64,000 bases of DNA from Streptomyces canus (GCF_030815415.1 NZ_JAUSWW010000001.1:992001-1056000), one strand, 5' to 3'. Shown: positions 36,605 through 49,038, numbered from the stretch's first letter. Translations and numbers: made by a program. Notes: generated by a model from the letters alone, not told the origin.

Positions 36605-37072
36605 ATGAGTTTTCGGTTGGCGGCGTATGCCGTGTGCATCCAGGACGGGCGGGTGCTGCTCGCCCGTCACGTGCCGCCGGAGGGCGGGAGTAGCTGGACG
36701 CTTCCGGGCGGCAGGGTCGAGCACGGGGAGGATCCGTTCGATGCGGTGGTCCGGGAGGTCGCCGAGGAGACTGGATACGCCGGGGTGGTGGATCGCCTGC
36801 TGGGTGTGGACTCACGGGTGATCCCCGCGGCCTCCGCGCGTGCGGGAGTCGAGCACCAGAATGTCGGTGTCTTCTACCGGGTCCGTATCACTGGCGGTCG
36901 GCTACGGCCCGAGCCGAACGGCGAGATCGTCGAGTCGGTCTGGACGCCGTTCGCCGATGTGGCTGCCATGCGCCGGTCATCGCTGGTCGACATCGGCCTC
37001 GCCCTGGCCCAGACCCTTCCGGCAAGCGGCCACGTCGCACCTGTCCCGGTCGGCGGTCTGATCCAGCACTGA
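36605..37072 (+). CDS. NUDIX hydrolase
   Basis: A 155-residue protein with the complete Nudix box GGRVEHGEDPFDAVVREVAEETGY (split here as GGRVEHGEDPF, DAVVREVAEETGY; about 37-60), matching Gx5Ex7REUxEExGU. It hydrolyses a nucleoside diphosphate linked to another moiety, with a divalent metal; the substrate is unknown. It lies between RidA and a small ABM-fold gene, all on the same strand but with gaps of about 120 and 70 bases. Confidence 0.92.
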   Translation: MSFRLAAYAVCIQDGRVLLARHVPPEGGSSWTLPGGRVEHGEDPFDAVVREVAEETGYAGVVDRLLGVDSRVIPAASARAGVEHQNVGVFYRVRITGGRLRPEPNGEIVESVWTPFADVAAMRRSSLVDIGLALAQTLPASGHVAPVPVGGLIQH

Positions 37073-37142
37073 GTCATCTCCAGTGTCTGCCCGGCCTGTT
37101 GTCCCCGACAGTCCTGTGGGGCACTGCGCCTAGACTGTGCCC

Positions 37143-37466
37143 ATGATCTGTCGTGTGTGGCGTGGCTGGACCACAAGGGCGAACGCCGACGCGTACGAGC
37201 GCATCGTCCGGGGGCAGGTCATCCCCGGGATCGAGGCCCGGCGCATCCCGGGTTTCCAGTCGATCGATCTGATGCGGCGTGAGCGCGAGAACGACGTCGA
37301 GTTCCTGACTTTGATGTGGTTCGACGACCTGGCCTCGGTGCAGGCGTTCATGGGCGAGGACTACGAGCAGGCACACGTGCCGGAGGCCGCCCAGGCCGTG
37401 CTCTCCGACTTCGACGAGCGGTCGGCCCACTTCGAGGTACTCGACCGACGCCAACAGTCAAACTGA
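37143..37466 (+). CDS. Antibiotic-biosynthesis-monooxygenase-fold (ABM-like) protein
   Basis: A 107-residue dimeric alpha-beta-barrel protein (ICRVWRGWTTRANADAYERIV, IPGFQSIDLMRRERENDVEFLTLMWFDDLASVQAFMGEDYEQAHVPEAAQAVL). The fold is shared by ABM monooxygenases and stress-response dimers; no cofactor residues can be assigned. TAGACT lies six bases before the ATG at 37143, where a -10 box of a leaderless transcript would be, though no good -35 was seen. A GTG two codons upstream is the alternative start. Confidence 0.85.
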   Translation: MICRVWRGWTTRANADAYERIVRGQVIPGIEARRIPGFQSIDLMRRERENDVEFLTLMWFDDLASVQAFMGEDYEQAHVPEAAQAVLSDFDERSAHFEVLDRRQQSN

Positions 37467-37546
37467 GCAAACCTGCGAACTGTTCGGCAGGACTGCGCAC
37501 CGACCGCCCACCACGTGGCGCAGGTAAGGGATTTCGTACGCCGATC

Positions 37547-37607
37547 TTGACCCGCCAGGGAATCCAGGCTTAACGTTCCCGCGTTTACGGTCGATTGAAA
37601 CGTTTCA
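37547..37607 (+). promoter_or_regulatory. Promoter and palindromic operator before the GH106 gene
   Basis: TTGACC (37547-37552), a 17-base spacer and TTAACG (37570-37575) form a good promoter. TGAAACGTTTCA (37596-37607), a perfect 12-base palindrome of LacI-family type, lies just downstream of the expected start, a road-block position. No LacI gene is adjacent, so a regulator encoded elsewhere is implied. Confidence 0.6.
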
Positions 37608-37625
37608 TTCCCTGGGGGCGTACCC

Positions 37626-40600
37626 ATGCAGAAGCCCATCCCGCAGCGTGGCGGGATATCCCGGCGCGCGGTCCTCGCCGCCTCCCTCGCCACAGGCGCC
37701 GCCACGGCGCTCACCGCGACGGGCGCCGCGAGCGCCGGTGCCGTTCCTCTGACCGGCCGTCACCCCCTGTCGGGCGACTGGTTCGCCGCTCCCCCGCGCT
37801 CGGTGCGCCCCAAGTTCCGCTGGTGGTGGCCGGACGGACTCGTCGACCCGGTGGAGATCGCCCGCGAGATCGACCAGATCGCCGACGCCGGCTTCGGCGG
37901 CGCCGAGGTCTCCGCCGTCCACCACAGCATCAAGGACAAGTCCGTCCTCGACACCGCGCACCACGGCTGGGGCAGCGCTCCCTGGCGTGAGGGCGTCGAG
38001 GCCGCCCTGCGCCAGGCCGCCCGCCGCGGCCTGACCGTCGACCTCACCCTCGGCCCCAGCTGGCCTGTCGCCGTACCCGGCGTCACCCCCGACGACGAGT
38101 CGGCCGCCCAGGAACTCGCCTACGGGCGCGTCACCGTGACCGGCGGCACCACCTACCAGGGCCCGGTGCCCGAGCCCGTGCGCGTGGCCGCCGGCGCGGT
38201 CACCCGGCGCACCCTGCTCGCCGTCCAGGCGGCCCGCGTCGAGCCTGCCAACGCCACCCGCAAGGAGACCGGTCTCGATCTCGCGAGCGTCCAGGACCTC
38301 ACCGCCACCGTCGAGGACGGCGCACTGCGCTGGACCGCTCCCGCCGGCGGCGACTGGGTGCTGATCTCCTACTGGCAGCGCGGCACCGCCCAGCAACCCG
38401 AGTCGGGCCCGCACTCCGCCCCGGCCGCCTATGTCGTCGACCACTTCAGCCCGGCCGGCACCGCCGCCGTCACCGGCTTCTGGGACCACTCGGTTCTGAC
38501 CGGCACGATGCGCCGACTCCTCAGAGCCGCGGGCGGCGCCTTCTTCGAGGACTCCATCGAGCTGGAGACCGACTCCCTCGTGTGGACCTCGGCGCTGCCC
38601 GACGCCTTCGAAGAGCGCTGGGGCCGCTCGCTGCTGCCGTACCTGCCGGCGCTCGTCCTGGACAAGAACAACCAGGTCTTCGCCTTCGATGCGCAGATCA
38701 CCCGGCAGATCCGGCACGACTTCTGGGAGACGGTCTCCCATCTGTTCAACACGCACCACGTCACCGCTCTGAGGGACTGGGCCCACTCCCTCGGCATGGA
38801 GCTGCGCGCCCAGCCCTACGGGCTGCAGACCGACGCCATCGCCTCCGCCGCGCTCCTCGACATCGCGGAGGGAGAGTCGCTCGGCTTCAAGAACCTGGAC
38901 GACTACCGCTGTCTGGCGGGCGGCCGGGACATGGCCGGGCACACCGTGCTGTCCTGCGAGTCGGGCGCCTACAACGGCTCGGCGTACAGCACGACGTGGG
39001 ACCGGTTCCTGCGCACCATGGGCGGTGCGTACGCCGCCGGCGTCAACCAGACGGTCGTGCACGGTTTCTCGTACGCGACCGCCCCCGGCGTGAGCTGGCC
39101 CGGCTTCGCCGCCTTCAGCCCCTACAACGGCGCGCCCGGCTACGGTGAGTCGTGGGGTCCCAGACAGCCCACCTGGCGGCACGCCGAGGACATCGCCGGA
39201 TATCTCGGGCGCGTGCACCAGGTTCTCCAGGCGGGTACGGCACGAGCGGACGTCGCCGTCTTCCGCCAGACCGGCTACACCGCCACCGGCATCGGCGCCT
39301 CCTGGTTCACCGCGACGGGCGTCCCGCTCGGCTGGACCCACCAGTTCCTCAGCGGTCCCCTGCTCGACCTGCCCGCCGCCCGCGTCTCGGACGGCCGCCT
39401 GGCACCCGAAGGCCCCGCGTACAAGGCGCTGTTCGTCGAGGGCGACTTCTTCTACGGTTCCACTGCGACCCTCGCCCTCGCCGACGCCCGGAAGCTGCTG
39501 GGCCTGGCCCGGGCCGGACTGCCCATGGTCCTGCTCGGTTCCTTCGACCAGGCCCTGACCCCCGGCGTTCCCGGTGAGAACGAGACGGAGCAACTGCGCG
39601 GGGTCCTCGCGAGCCTCCTCGCCCTTCCCCACGTCAAGGCCGTCACCGACAAGAGCGCCGTCGGCGACGCACTCGCCGTCCTCGGCATCGCCCCCGACGC
39701 CCGCTACGCCGCCTCCTCCACTCTCCTCAACGCCCACCGCGTCATCGGCGACACCGACCTGTACTACCTGTGCAACGGCAAGCACGCCGAGACGGTCAAG
39801 CCGCCGGTCGCGGCCATCGACCACGACGTCACCCTGCACCGCACCCGGCGCGGCACGACCATCCCCTACCTCCTCGACCCGTGGACGGGAGAAGCGACCC
39901 GCATCGGCCGCTACACCGAGGACGGCGACACCCTCACCGTGCGCGTCACCCTGGAACCCGGTCAGGCCACCGTCATCGCCCTGGGCGGACCCGGCCTGTT
40001 CGGGGACCGCAACGGCGACCGGCAACACGCCGTGGACAGCACCGCCGACCGCGTGCTGTTCACCGACCGCGGCCTGGTCGTACGCGCCACGAGCGGCGGC
40101 ACGTACACCACCCGGCTCTCCCGCGGCCGTACGGTCACCACCACGCTGCCCGCGGTACCGGGCCCGACGACACTGGAGCGCTGGCGGCTCGACGTTCAGG
40201 ACTGGCAGCCTGGCACCCAGGCGACCGACACCGACATCGTCCGCCGCCGCCTCACCCTGGACGCCCTGCTGCCCTGGTCGCAGATCCCCGAGCTCGCCGA
40301 CTCCGCGGGCACAGGCCGCTACCGCACCACCGTCTCCCTGCCCGCCGACTGGACCTCGGCGCACGGCGCCCACCTCGAACTCGGCACCGTCAGCGACACC
40401 TTCCGGGTCACGGTCAACGGCACACGGCTGGCCCCCTGCGACCGGCTCCACCCGGTCGTCGACCTCGGCGGACACCTGCGCCCCGGCAGCAACGTGATCG
40501 AGGTGGAGGTGGCGACGCCCCTCATCAACCGCCTCCGCGTCAGCCAGCCCTCCGTCTTCGGCACGGCCACCCGCCAGGCATACGGCCTCTCCGGCCCTGT

Positions 40601-40637
40601 CCGCCTGGTGCCGTACGCCCAGTCTCCGGTGAGGTGA
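37626..40637 (+). CDS. Tat-secreted GH106-type alpha-L-rhamnosidase
   Basis: A 1003-residue secreted enzyme. The N-terminus has a twin-arginine signal ([16 protein letters not shown], Arg13-Arg14). The catalytic region starts with [32 protein letters not shown], the signature of GH106, and continues through [31 protein letters not shown]-terminal beta-sandwich (about 890-990; [37 protein letters not shown]) resembles the carbohydrate-binding domain of the family. It removes terminal rhamnose from plant polysaccharides or glycosides. It is monocistronic under a palindromic operator. Confidence 0.9.
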   Translation: MQKPIPQRGGISRRAVLAASLATGAATALTATGAASAGAVPLTGRHPLSGDWFAAPPRSVRPKFRWWWPDGLVDPVEIAREIDQIADAGFGGAEVSAVHHSIKDKSVLDTAHHGWGSAPWREGVEAALRQAARRGLTVDLTLGPSWPVAVPGVTPDDESAAQELAYGRVTVTGGTTYQGPVPEPVRVAAGAVTRRTLLAVQAARVEPANATRKETGLDLASVQDLTATVEDGALRWTAPAGGDWVLISYWQRGTAQQPESGPHSAPAAYVVDHFSPAGTAAVTGFWDHSVLTGTMRRLLRAAGGAFFEDSIELETDSLVWTSALPDAFEERWGRSLLPYLPALVLDKNNQVFAFDAQITRQIRHDFWETVSHLFNTHHVTALRDWAHSLGMELRAQPYGLQTDAIASAALLDIAEGESLGFKNLDDYRCLAGGRDMAGHTVLSCESGAYNGSAYSTTWDRFLRTMGGAYAAGVNQTVVHGFSYATAPGVSWPGFAAFSPYNGAPGYGESWGPRQPTWRHAEDIAGYLGRVHQVLQAGTARADVAVFRQTGYTATGIGASWFTATGVPLGWTHQFLSGPLLDLPAARVSDGRLAPEGPAYKALFVEGDFFYGSTATLALADARKLLGLARAGLPMVLLGSFDQALTPGVPGENETEQLRGVLASLLALPHVKAVTDKSAVGDALAVLGIAPDARYAASSTLLNAHRVIGDTDLYYLCNGKHAETVKPPVAAIDHDVTLHRTRRGTTIPYLLDPWTGEATRIGRYTEDGDTLTVRVTLEPGQATVIALGGPGLFGDRNGDRQHAVDSTADRVLFTDRGLVVRATSGGTYTTRLSRGRTVTTTLPAVPGPTTLERWRLDVQDWQPGTQATDTDIVRRRLTLDALLPWSQIPELADSAGTGRYRTTVSLPADWTSAHGAHLELGTVSDTFRVTVNGTRLAPCDRLHPVVDLGGHLRPGSNVIEVEVATPLINRLRVSQPSVFGTATRQAYGLSGPVRLVPYAQSPVR

Positions 40638-40732
40638 CGGCGGCCGCCCGCCGGCCGGCCGACCACACCGGTCAGGATTCGAGAAGCGATGGCCGGCGAG
40701 GTTCCCTAGCGTGAAGGACATGAAAGCCCCGG

Positions 40733-41265
40733 GCAGCAGGATGCGTACGACACCACGCACCAGGTCGGACCAGAAGTTGCCGAGTTCACCGGTCCGGGAG
40801 CGCGCGAACCCTCGTACAAGAGCCACCGCCACCGCGATACCGACAGCGGCGGAGACGAAGTTCTGCACGGCCAGTCCGGCGGTCTGTACGACGTGGCCCA
40901 TGGACTGCTCGCCGTAGTAGGACTGCCAGTTGGTGTTCGTGACGAACGAGACCGCCGTGTTGAACGCCTGGTCCGGGTCGATCGACGCGAAGCCCAGCGA
41001 ACCGGGCAGGACGCCCTGGAGCCGCTGGAGGAGGTACAGGAACAGGACGCTCACGGCCGAGAAGGCGAGCGCTCCGCGCAGGTAGGCGGGCCAGCGCATC
41101 TCGGTGGTCGGGTCGGCACCGATGCCTTTGTAGATCCACTTCTCGACGCGCCAGTGCCGGTCGGAGGTGTAGACCTTGGCCATGTAGTTGCCGAGGGGGG
41201 TGGACGAGCGCCAGCGCGCCTATGAGGGCGAGCAGTTGCAGGACCCCGGCGAGTACGGGACCCAT
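40733..41265 (-). pseudogene. kdpA: Truncated, frameshifted kdpA
   Basis: A remnant of the potassium-translocating ATPase subunit KdpA. The ATG at 41265 opens [22 protein letters not shown], then the frame is lost near 41210 at a C6 run. KdpA continues in the next frame ([72 protein letters not shown]). Homology stops after [10 protein letters not shown] near 40733, about 175 residues into a protein normally about 550 long. No kdpB or kdpC follows. KdpA provides the K+ selectivity filter; this copy cannot. Confidence 0.9.
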
Positions 41266-41272
41266 CTGTGTC

Positions 41273-41362
41273 TCAGAACCTCTCCGGAAAAATCAGGGCG
41301 AGGACGAGATAGCCCAGCAGGGCGACGGCCACGACGAGGCCGACGATGTTCTCGGCGGTCAC
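41273..41362 (-). CDS. kdpF: KdpF, small subunit of K+-ATPase
   Basis: A 29-residue single-pass membrane peptide (MTAENIVGLVVAVALLGYLVLALIFPERF) of normal KdpF length and sequence. It starts at a GTG that overlaps the stop of the preceding small frame (GTGA) and ends 7 bases before the kdpA remnant. KdpF stabilises the KdpABC complex; with kdpA broken and kdpBC absent, it is now an orphan. Confidence 0.85.
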   Translation of the reverse strand: MTAENIVGLVVAVALLGYLVLALIFPERF

Positions 41363-41442
41363 AGCTTCGTCACCCCCTTGGCGACGCGAGCCACCAGCGC
41401 GAGACCCGCGATCGTGACGATGACGAAGGCCAGATCGGCCAT
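41359..41442 (-). CDS. Small hydrophobic leader protein of the kdp operon
   Basis: A 27-residue hydrophobic peptide (MADLAFVIVTIAGLALVARVAKGVTKL) with one membrane segment, upstream of and overlapping kdpF. From general knowledge, a similar short frame precedes kdpF in Streptomyces. Its function is unknown. Confidence 0.65.
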   Translation of the reverse strand: MADLAFVIVTIAGLALVARVAKGVTKL

Positions 41443-41592
41443 CGCGAACTCCGAAACTCCCGGAGTGAGGTTCGTGGGAAAGGGACAGCTAGAGGAAAGC
41501 GCCTCTTTCGCCGGATCGGTCGTTCGTTGACGGCTCCCTGACGGCGGTGCCCACGGCTTTGACGGACCTCTTACGGCCGGGATCAGAGCGCC

Positions 41593-42705
41593 TCAATCCT
41601 TCGGGGCAGGGGTCTCGGGGAGAAGGCCGAGGGATGCGTGGGTGGCGGCCCGCGTCAACGCCGGACGGCTCAGGACGTCCGTACTGTCGACGAACTGATC
41701 GACGGCCCCGATCATGGGCAGGCAGCGGACCTCCGGGGCGGTGACGCGGGCCATCAGCGCCGCGGTGAAGCGTTCGGCGTGCAGCACCTGGAAGGGCCTG
41801 CTGTGGTAGTGCCGCGTGGCGGGATCGACCGGGTCGGTCAGGCCGAGATCGTTGTGCGCGGCCGCGACCGTCTCGTAGGCGCGGGCCAGGTGCTGCTCGC
41901 GGGTGTGCCAGTCGGCGGCGGTGAGTGCCGCGGTCAGGACCGGAGTGAGGACGGATGCCTGCGGGATGCGGGAAAAGGCGCTGCCGAGCCATTTGCTGTA
42001 CGGCGGGTAGCGGCGCTCCATCAGCAGGCACAGCCGCATCAGATCGCGCACCAGGCGGGCCGCGACGACAGCGGAACCGAGTTCGTCTCCCACCTCCCCG
42101 CAACGGCCGACGAAGGCTTCCTCCTGGGAGATCCGCTGCCACTGGCAGGCCAGGAGGTACCGCCACAGATCGTGGGGATACCAGGCGAGACGGGCGCGGG
42201 CCGGAGCGAGTCGGCCCAGTCCGTCGTGGAAGACGGCACCGGCCGTGACCTCGGCGAGGCGCTGGGTGGGGGCGGCCAGCCAGTCGGCGACGGTGACGTC
42301 CCGGCACGGGTCGAAGCCCAGGAGGTCGGTGAACCAGGCGCCAGGGTCGGCCACTTGGACTCGGTGGTGGACGGGGCCGTCCGTTGTCCGCATGACCCCG
42401 ATGCCCGCCTCGCCGGTGGAGGCGAAGTGTGTCGGATAGCCGTGGAAGGTCTTCGGCAGGCGTTCGCCGAGTAGTGCGTTGATCCTCGGGCCATGGCGGG
42501 TGACGTCCTGCGGGTGGAGGAAGAGCTGCAGGCGAGGCCCCCACTCGTGGTCGGCGGAACGGACGGTGTCGAACCCGAGGACTTCCGATCCGCTGCCCAG
42601 ACGGGCAGCGGAATGCGCCAGCCCGTCAGCGGCTTCGTCCAGCACCGCCTCGAAGTAGAACCGACGCGACAGTTCCAGCCCGGGAATGAAGGACGCCGTG
42701 GTCAT
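41593..42705 (-). CDS. DUF4037-domain protein
   Basis: A 370-residue cytoplasmic protein of the DUF4037 type (FIPGLELSRRFYFEAV, LGSGSEVLGFDTVRSADHEWGPRLQLFL, GYPTHFAS). The GSGSEVLGFDxxRSxDHxWGPR segment (about 36-60) resembles a nucleotidyltransferase core (GSxS...D.D), so a minimal nucleotidyltransferase fold is likely. The substrate is unknown. The ATG at 42705 is preferred because family members begin near FIPGLELS; a GTG at 42723 would add six residues. Confidence 0.88.
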   Translation of the reverse strand: MTTASFIPGLELSRRFYFEAVLDEAADGLAHSAARLGSGSEVLGFDTVRSADHEWGPRLQLFLHPQDVTRHGPRINALLGERLPKTFHGYPTHFASTGEAGIGVMRTTDGPVHHRVQVADPGAWFTDLLGFDPCRDVTVADWLAAPTQRLAEVTAGAVFHDGLGRLAPARARLAWYPHDLWRYLLACQWQRISQEEAFVGRCGEVGDELGSAVVAARLVRDLMRLCLLMERRYPPYSKWLGSAFSRIPQASVLTPVLTAALTAADWHTREQHLARAYETVAAAHNDLGLTDPVDPATRHYHSRPFQVLHAERFTAALMARVTAPEVRCLPMIGAVDQFVDSTDVLSRPALTRAATHASLGLLPETPAPKD

Positions 42706-42780
42706 GCGGGGAGCCTGCCGCACCGGCGTCCGGCCGGTCGACAGCTTTTCCCTCCGGCGGCTGTCAGCGGGGCAGAGGCC

Positions 42781-43097
42781 TCAAGATCTGTCCCTGCATG
42801 TCTCCCGTGACCGCCGGCGCAGCAGCACTACGTGTCCCATCAGCTTGCCTTTCAGACCGAGCGTGAACTCGTCGTCGGAAGGGAGGCGAGCGGCGTCAGC
42901 TGACCGCCGGCCGCGCAGCAGATCACCGCGTCCACCGTGCCGACGGTCGCGAACAGGGCGTCGATGGAGACCGGTGTTTCCAGGTCGACCCGTGTGCCGC
43001 TGTTGCGCGACGCCCGTATCACCTCATGCTCGGGCTCCAGCCTTTCAGCGACCGCTCGGCCGATGGTGCCGGTCGCTCCGATCACCAAGGTCTTCAT
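42781..43097 (-). pseudogene. Frameshifted, truncated short-chain dehydrogenase
   Basis: The ATG at 43097 begins MKTLVIGATGTIGRAVAERL, a NAD(P)-binding Rossmann start with GATGTIG. The frame continues to LTPLASLP, then a one-base deletion near 42860 shifts it (false end LPTTSSRSV). The expected continuation DDEFTLGLKGKLMGHVVLL is present in the next frame, after which homology stops near 42830. Only about 90 of the usual 200 residues remain. It sits in a run of damaged genes. Confidence 0.8.
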
Positions 43098-43307
43098 ACT
43101 GCTTCCTTCCGTCGGCGTCGCAGTGCCTGCCCGGAAGCCCGTCTCGCCGATGCGGTGGGTGCGGGACTGTCCGGTCACGTGATCAACAATCCCGGCAGTC
43201 CGTTGCGGTCGTCCAATACCTGCTTCCATGACCAGGCGGCATGGACATCGGCCCTGATGGCCGGACTCGCCGGCGCGCACACCCTGGTGGCGTCGGGAAC
43301 GAGGGAA

Positions 43308-43345
43308 GGACCGGGCCCCTGGCTGCTTCACCAGGGGCCCGGTCC
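43308..43345. terminator. Strong terminator hairpin downstream of rpoA copy
   Basis: Arms 43308-43322 and 43331-43345 are perfect 15-base complements (GGACCGGGCCCCTGG and its complement) with an 8-base loop. It lies about 100 bases after the rpoA stop, on the side where rpoA transcripts end. Confidence 0.8.
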
Positions 43346-43447
43346 CTATTGCGGAGGTCGAGCGGCACGTCGCTTCAGGACGGCGTCAGCGCAGGACATC
43401 GTCCACGCCCTCGCCGGCCCTCACTCACGCGCGGCTCGGCGCGGCAT

Positions 43448-44464
43448 TCAGTACTGCTCGGTCTCCACGAAACCCGCGTCCGCGTCGTCGTCCGCGCCGA
43501 AGGCGGCGGCGGTCGGGTCGAATCCGGGCGGGCTGTCCTTCAGACCCAGGCCCAGACCGGCCAGCTTCGCCTTGACCTCGTCGATGGACTTCGCACCGAA
43601 GTTACGGATGTCCAGGAGGTCGGCCTCCGAGCGCGCCAGGAGCTCGCCCACGGAGTGGACGCCCTCACGCTTGAGGCAGTTGTACGACCGAACGGTGAGC
43701 TCCAGCTCCTCGATCGGCAGCGCCAGATCAGCGGCCAGGGCGGCGTCCGTGGGCGACGGGCCCATGTCGATGCCCTCGGCGTCGATGTTCAGCTCACGGG
43801 CGAGCCCGAACAGCTCGACCAGCGTCTTACCGGCCGACGCCATGGCGTCACGCGGACGCATCGCCTGCTTGGTCTCGACATCGACGATCAGCTTGTCGAA
43901 GTCGGTCCGCTGCTCGACACGGGTCGCCTCGACCTTGTACGTCACCTTCAGAACCGGCGAGTAGATGGAGTCGACCGGAATACGGCCGATCTCCTGGCCC
44001 ACCTGCTTGTTCTGCACGGCCGAGACATAACCACGGCCACGCTCGACCGTCAGCTCCATCTCCAGCTTGCCCTTGCCGTTCAGCGTGGCCAGGACCAGGT
44101 CGGGGTTGTGCACCTCGACACCGGCCGGAGGCGCGATGTCGGCGGCGGTGACCAGACCCGGACCCTGCTTGCGCAGGTACATCACGACCGGCTCGTCGTG
44201 CTCCGAGGAGACGACCAGCTGCTTGATGTTGAGGATCAGGTCGGTGACGTCCTCCTTGACGCCCGGCACGGTGGTGAACTCGTGCAGAACGCCATCGACG
44301 CGGATGCTGGTGACAGCAGCGCCGGGGATCGACGACAGCAGGGTACGGCGAAGAGAGTTGCCGAGGGTGTAACCGAAGCCCGGCTCCAGCGGCTCGATCA
44401 CGAACCGGGAACGGAACTCGTCGACGACCTCTTCGGTCAGAGACGGACGCTGAGCAATGAGCAC
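43448..44464 (-). CDS. rpoA: RNA polymerase alpha subunit, outside its ribosomal operon
   Basis: A complete 338-residue RpoA. The N-terminal dimerisation/assembly domain (about 1-230) begins [17 protein letters not shown] and keeps [21 protein letters not shown]. The C-terminal DNA-binding domain (about 250-312) keeps [40 protein letters not shown], with the Arg and Lys positions used for UP elements. The acidic tail ends FVETEQY. The GTG at 44464 follows GGAGGA. In Streptomyces rpoA normally sits between rpsD and rplQ; here its neighbours are a pseudogene and a polysaccharide enzyme. It is therefore likely an extra copy, intact and with its own terminator. Confidence 0.95.
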   Translation of the reverse strand: MLIAQRPSLTEEVVDEFRSRFVIEPLEPGFGYTLGNSLRRTLLSSIPGAAVTSIRVDGVLHEFTTVPGVKEDVTDLILNIKQLVVSSEHDEPVVMYLRKQGPGLVTAADIAPPAGVEVHNPDLVLATLNGKGKLEMELTVERGRGYVSAVQNKQVGQEIGRIPVDSIYSPVLKVTYKVEATRVEQRTDFDKLIVDVETKQAMRPRDAMASAGKTLVELFGLARELNIDAEGIDMGPSPTDAALAADLALPIEELELTVRSYNCLKREGVHSVGELLARSEADLLDIRNFGAKSIDEVKAKLAGLGLGLKDSPPGFDPTAAAFGADDDADAGFVETEQY

Positions 44465-44808
44465 GAGGTGTGTCCTCCAAGGTTTGACGCCCGCTATGTG
44501 ACGCCGTAGACCCTCGAAAGGGTACGGGCGATACGGCCGTCGAAGACACCGAACCTGCCGACTCCGCCTGTCCACCAGCCAGTCGGCGGCCCTGATCCAC
44601 CTGCCGTGGAGCCCGGCCATCAGCGGCTTCTGCCCCGGAGAGTCAACGCGAAGCCGTATCTCATGCAGCTAGAACGGGTTAGTCCGTCTCGTGTGTCGAG
44701 AGCCGAGAGGAAGTCGTCTGTATTTTTCATCACACTGCCCGACAGTCCCCTGCCCGCAGGTGGCGCACCCCCGAGGGCGCACCACCCGAGGGCAGGCGAC
44801 GACGTGGA
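44465..44808. other. Gap upstream of rpoA copy
   Basis: This 344-base stretch holds the rpoA ribosome-binding site (TCCTCC at 44473-44478 on the plus strand), a small hairpin ACCCT/AGGGT near 44512-44525 and an imperfect hairpin GCCGACT/AGTCGGC near 44559-44589. On the minus strand TTGACT near 44640 is a possible -35. A GC-rich repeat region near 44765-44800 may end transcription from the upstream secreted-protein gene. No ribosomal-protein gene remnant was recognised. Confidence 0.4.
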
Positions 44809-47358
<2,550 letters not shown>

Positions 47359-47629
47359 GGAGGTCCCTGCGGGTGCGTCGGGAAAGGACATGAGGGCGCG
47401 CCGACGGCGGATGTGGCCGTACGCCAAGGCCACTGCCGCGACGCTTAGTTCACGTCTTGATTTAACTGATGAGTTACAACTCTCGGCAAGCCTTCGAAAG
47501 TTGAAATCTTTCCGGGCCCGTCTCTGCCATATCCCTTGACAGGTTGACGACACACCGGCATCGGCTCCGGCACCGGATTCCTCGCGCACGGCTATGGGAA
47601 GTTCTGGGGTGCCTCGTTACCCTCCGCCC

Positions 47630-48063
47630 ATGATTCCCACGGTGGTCTGGGGCACGGGCAACGTCGGGCGCGCCGCCGTTCGGGCCGTCGCGGCGCACCC
47701 GGAGCTCAGCCTTGTGGCCGTGCTGGTGTCCAGCCCCGCCAAGGTCGGCAAGGACGCGGGCGAGCTCAGCGGACTCGGCGGCGCCTCGGGGTGACGGCAA
47801 CGGACGATGTGGCCGCGGCACTCTCCCGAGCCCCTCGCGCCGTCGCGTACGCGGCTTCCGGGGGTGTGCGCCCGGACGGTGCGATCGAGGACGTCAGCCG
47901 TGCGCTGCGCGCGGGCGCGGTGGTGGTCACGCCGTCCTTGTACGGCATGTACGACTGCACGCACGCGCCTGCCGAGATCCGCGACGTGCTGCTGGAGTCC
48001 ATGGAGGCCGGGGGCTCCATCACGTCCTGGGGCTCGACACGGCCTGCACGCTGCCGTCCGTAA
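47630..48063 (+). pseudogene. Frameshifted dihydrodipicolinate-reductase-like gene
   Basis: The frame starting MIPTVVWGTGNVGRAAVRAV has the Rossmann glycine motif of the DAP-reductase/amino-acid-dehydrogenase-like family. A one-base deletion near 47785 (GCCTCGGGG where GCCCTCGGGG would keep frame) gives a false stop. The continuation (VTATDDVAAALSRAPRAVAYAASG ... PSLYGMYDCTHAP) is in the next frame. Homology ends after ESMEAGGSI near 48015, so about half of the protein is missing. Confidence 0.75.
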
Positions 48064-48114
48064 AGCATCCCTGACGACTGTGGCCTCAGCTCTGGCAGCG
48101 GTCGCCGGCAGCAC

Positions 48115-48522
48115 TCAGTCGAGGACTGCGGTGGCTTCGATCGCGACCAGATGTTCGGGGACGTCCAGGGCCGCCACGCCGATCAGTGTGGCCGGCGGCA
48201 CCGGAGTGAGTCCCAGCTTCGCGGTCGCCCGGGAGATTCCCTCCAGGAGGAGGGGCATCTTGTCGACGGTCCAGTCGACGACGTAGAAGGTCAGTTTCGC
48301 CACGTCGTCGAAGGAACCGCCGGCCTCGCCCAGTGCGGTGGCGACGTTGAGGTAGCACTGCTCCACCTGCGCGGCGAGGTCTCCCCCGCCGACCGTGATC
48401 CCTTCCGCGTCCCAGGAAACCTGGCCTGCGACAAAGACCAGCCTCGTGCCGGACGCGATCGCCACCTGCCGGTAGACATCGATCTTCGGCAGCCCCTCGG
48501 GGTTCCTCAGCGTGATGGCCAC
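48115..48522 (-). CDS. RidA-family protein
   Basis: A 135-residue RidA/YjgF member (YRQVAIASGTRLVFVAGQVSWDAEG, AAQVEQCYLNVATALGEAGGSFDDVAKLTFYVVDWT, TPVPPATLIGVAALDVPEHLVAIEATAVLD). It differs from the RidA at 36 kb. It is divergent from an HxlR regulator across about 135 bases, an arrangement that suggests HxlR control. Confidence 0.92.
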   Translation of the reverse strand: MAITLRNPEGLPKIDVYRQVAIASGTRLVFVAGQVSWDAEGITVGGGDLAAQVEQCYLNVATALGEAGGSFDDVAKLTFYVVDWTVDKMPLLLEGISRATAKLGLTPVPPATLIGVAALDVPEHLVAIEATAVLD

Positions 48523-48657
48523 GGTGTCCGTCTCCTTGTCCAGGCTTCTGTGAGCCCGTGTCCGTCAGACCGATGCGGTCTCTTGTGGTTACTGAGGAAC
48601 CGTAGGAGAGTGAGCGGTGACATGGAAGAACGCACTTTTCAGTGACTGGGGAACCTC

Positions 48658-49038
48658 ATGGTGACCAAGCGGCTCAGCGGCTCGACCGATGACGCCAACC
48701 TGCGTCTCGCCGACTCCCTGGCGCGGGAGATCTTCTCCGACGTCGCCAACAAGTGGGCACTCTTGATCATCGAAGCACTGGGGGAAGGCACCCTGCGCTT
48801 CAGCGAGCTGCGCGGCCGGGTCGACGGCATCAGCCACAAGATGCTCACCCAGAACCTGCGCATGCTGGAGCGCAACGGCCTGGCCGAGCGAACCGTCCAC
48901 CCCACCGTCCCGCCCCGTGTCGAGTACACCCTCACCGAAGCGGGCCACGGACTGCGGGCGACGGTCGACGGCATGTGCGAGTGGACCTACCGCTACTTCC
49001 GGCACATCGAGTCCGCCCGGCAGCGCTTCGAAAGCTGA
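48658..49038 (+). CDS. HxlR-family transcriptional regulator
   Basis: A 126-residue winged-helix protein (FSDVANKWALLIIEALGEGTLRFSELRGRVDGISHKMLTQNLRMLERNGLAERTVHPTVPPRVEYTLTEAG) of standard HxlR size. The family includes redox- or aldehyde-sensing regulators that often contain one Cys near the N-terminus; none is present there here, so a different signal is likely. Divergence from the RidA gene suggests it is the target. Confidence 0.93.
   Translation: MVTKRLSGSTDDANLRLADSLAREIFSDVANKWALLIIEALGEGTLRFSELRGRVDGISHKMLTQNLRMLERNGLAERTVHPTVPPRVEYTLTEAGHGLRATVDGMCEWTYRYFRHIESARQRFES

Noticed and set aside
37605..41183. A 1192-residue open frame on the minus strand
   Set aside because: Only its first about 150 residues are real (kdpA relic); the rest is the antisense shadow of the GH106 gene, kept open by high GC.
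43448..44464. rpoA as part of a relocated ribosomal-protein operon
   Set aside because: No rpsD, rpsK, rpsM or rplQ sequence was recognised on either side.
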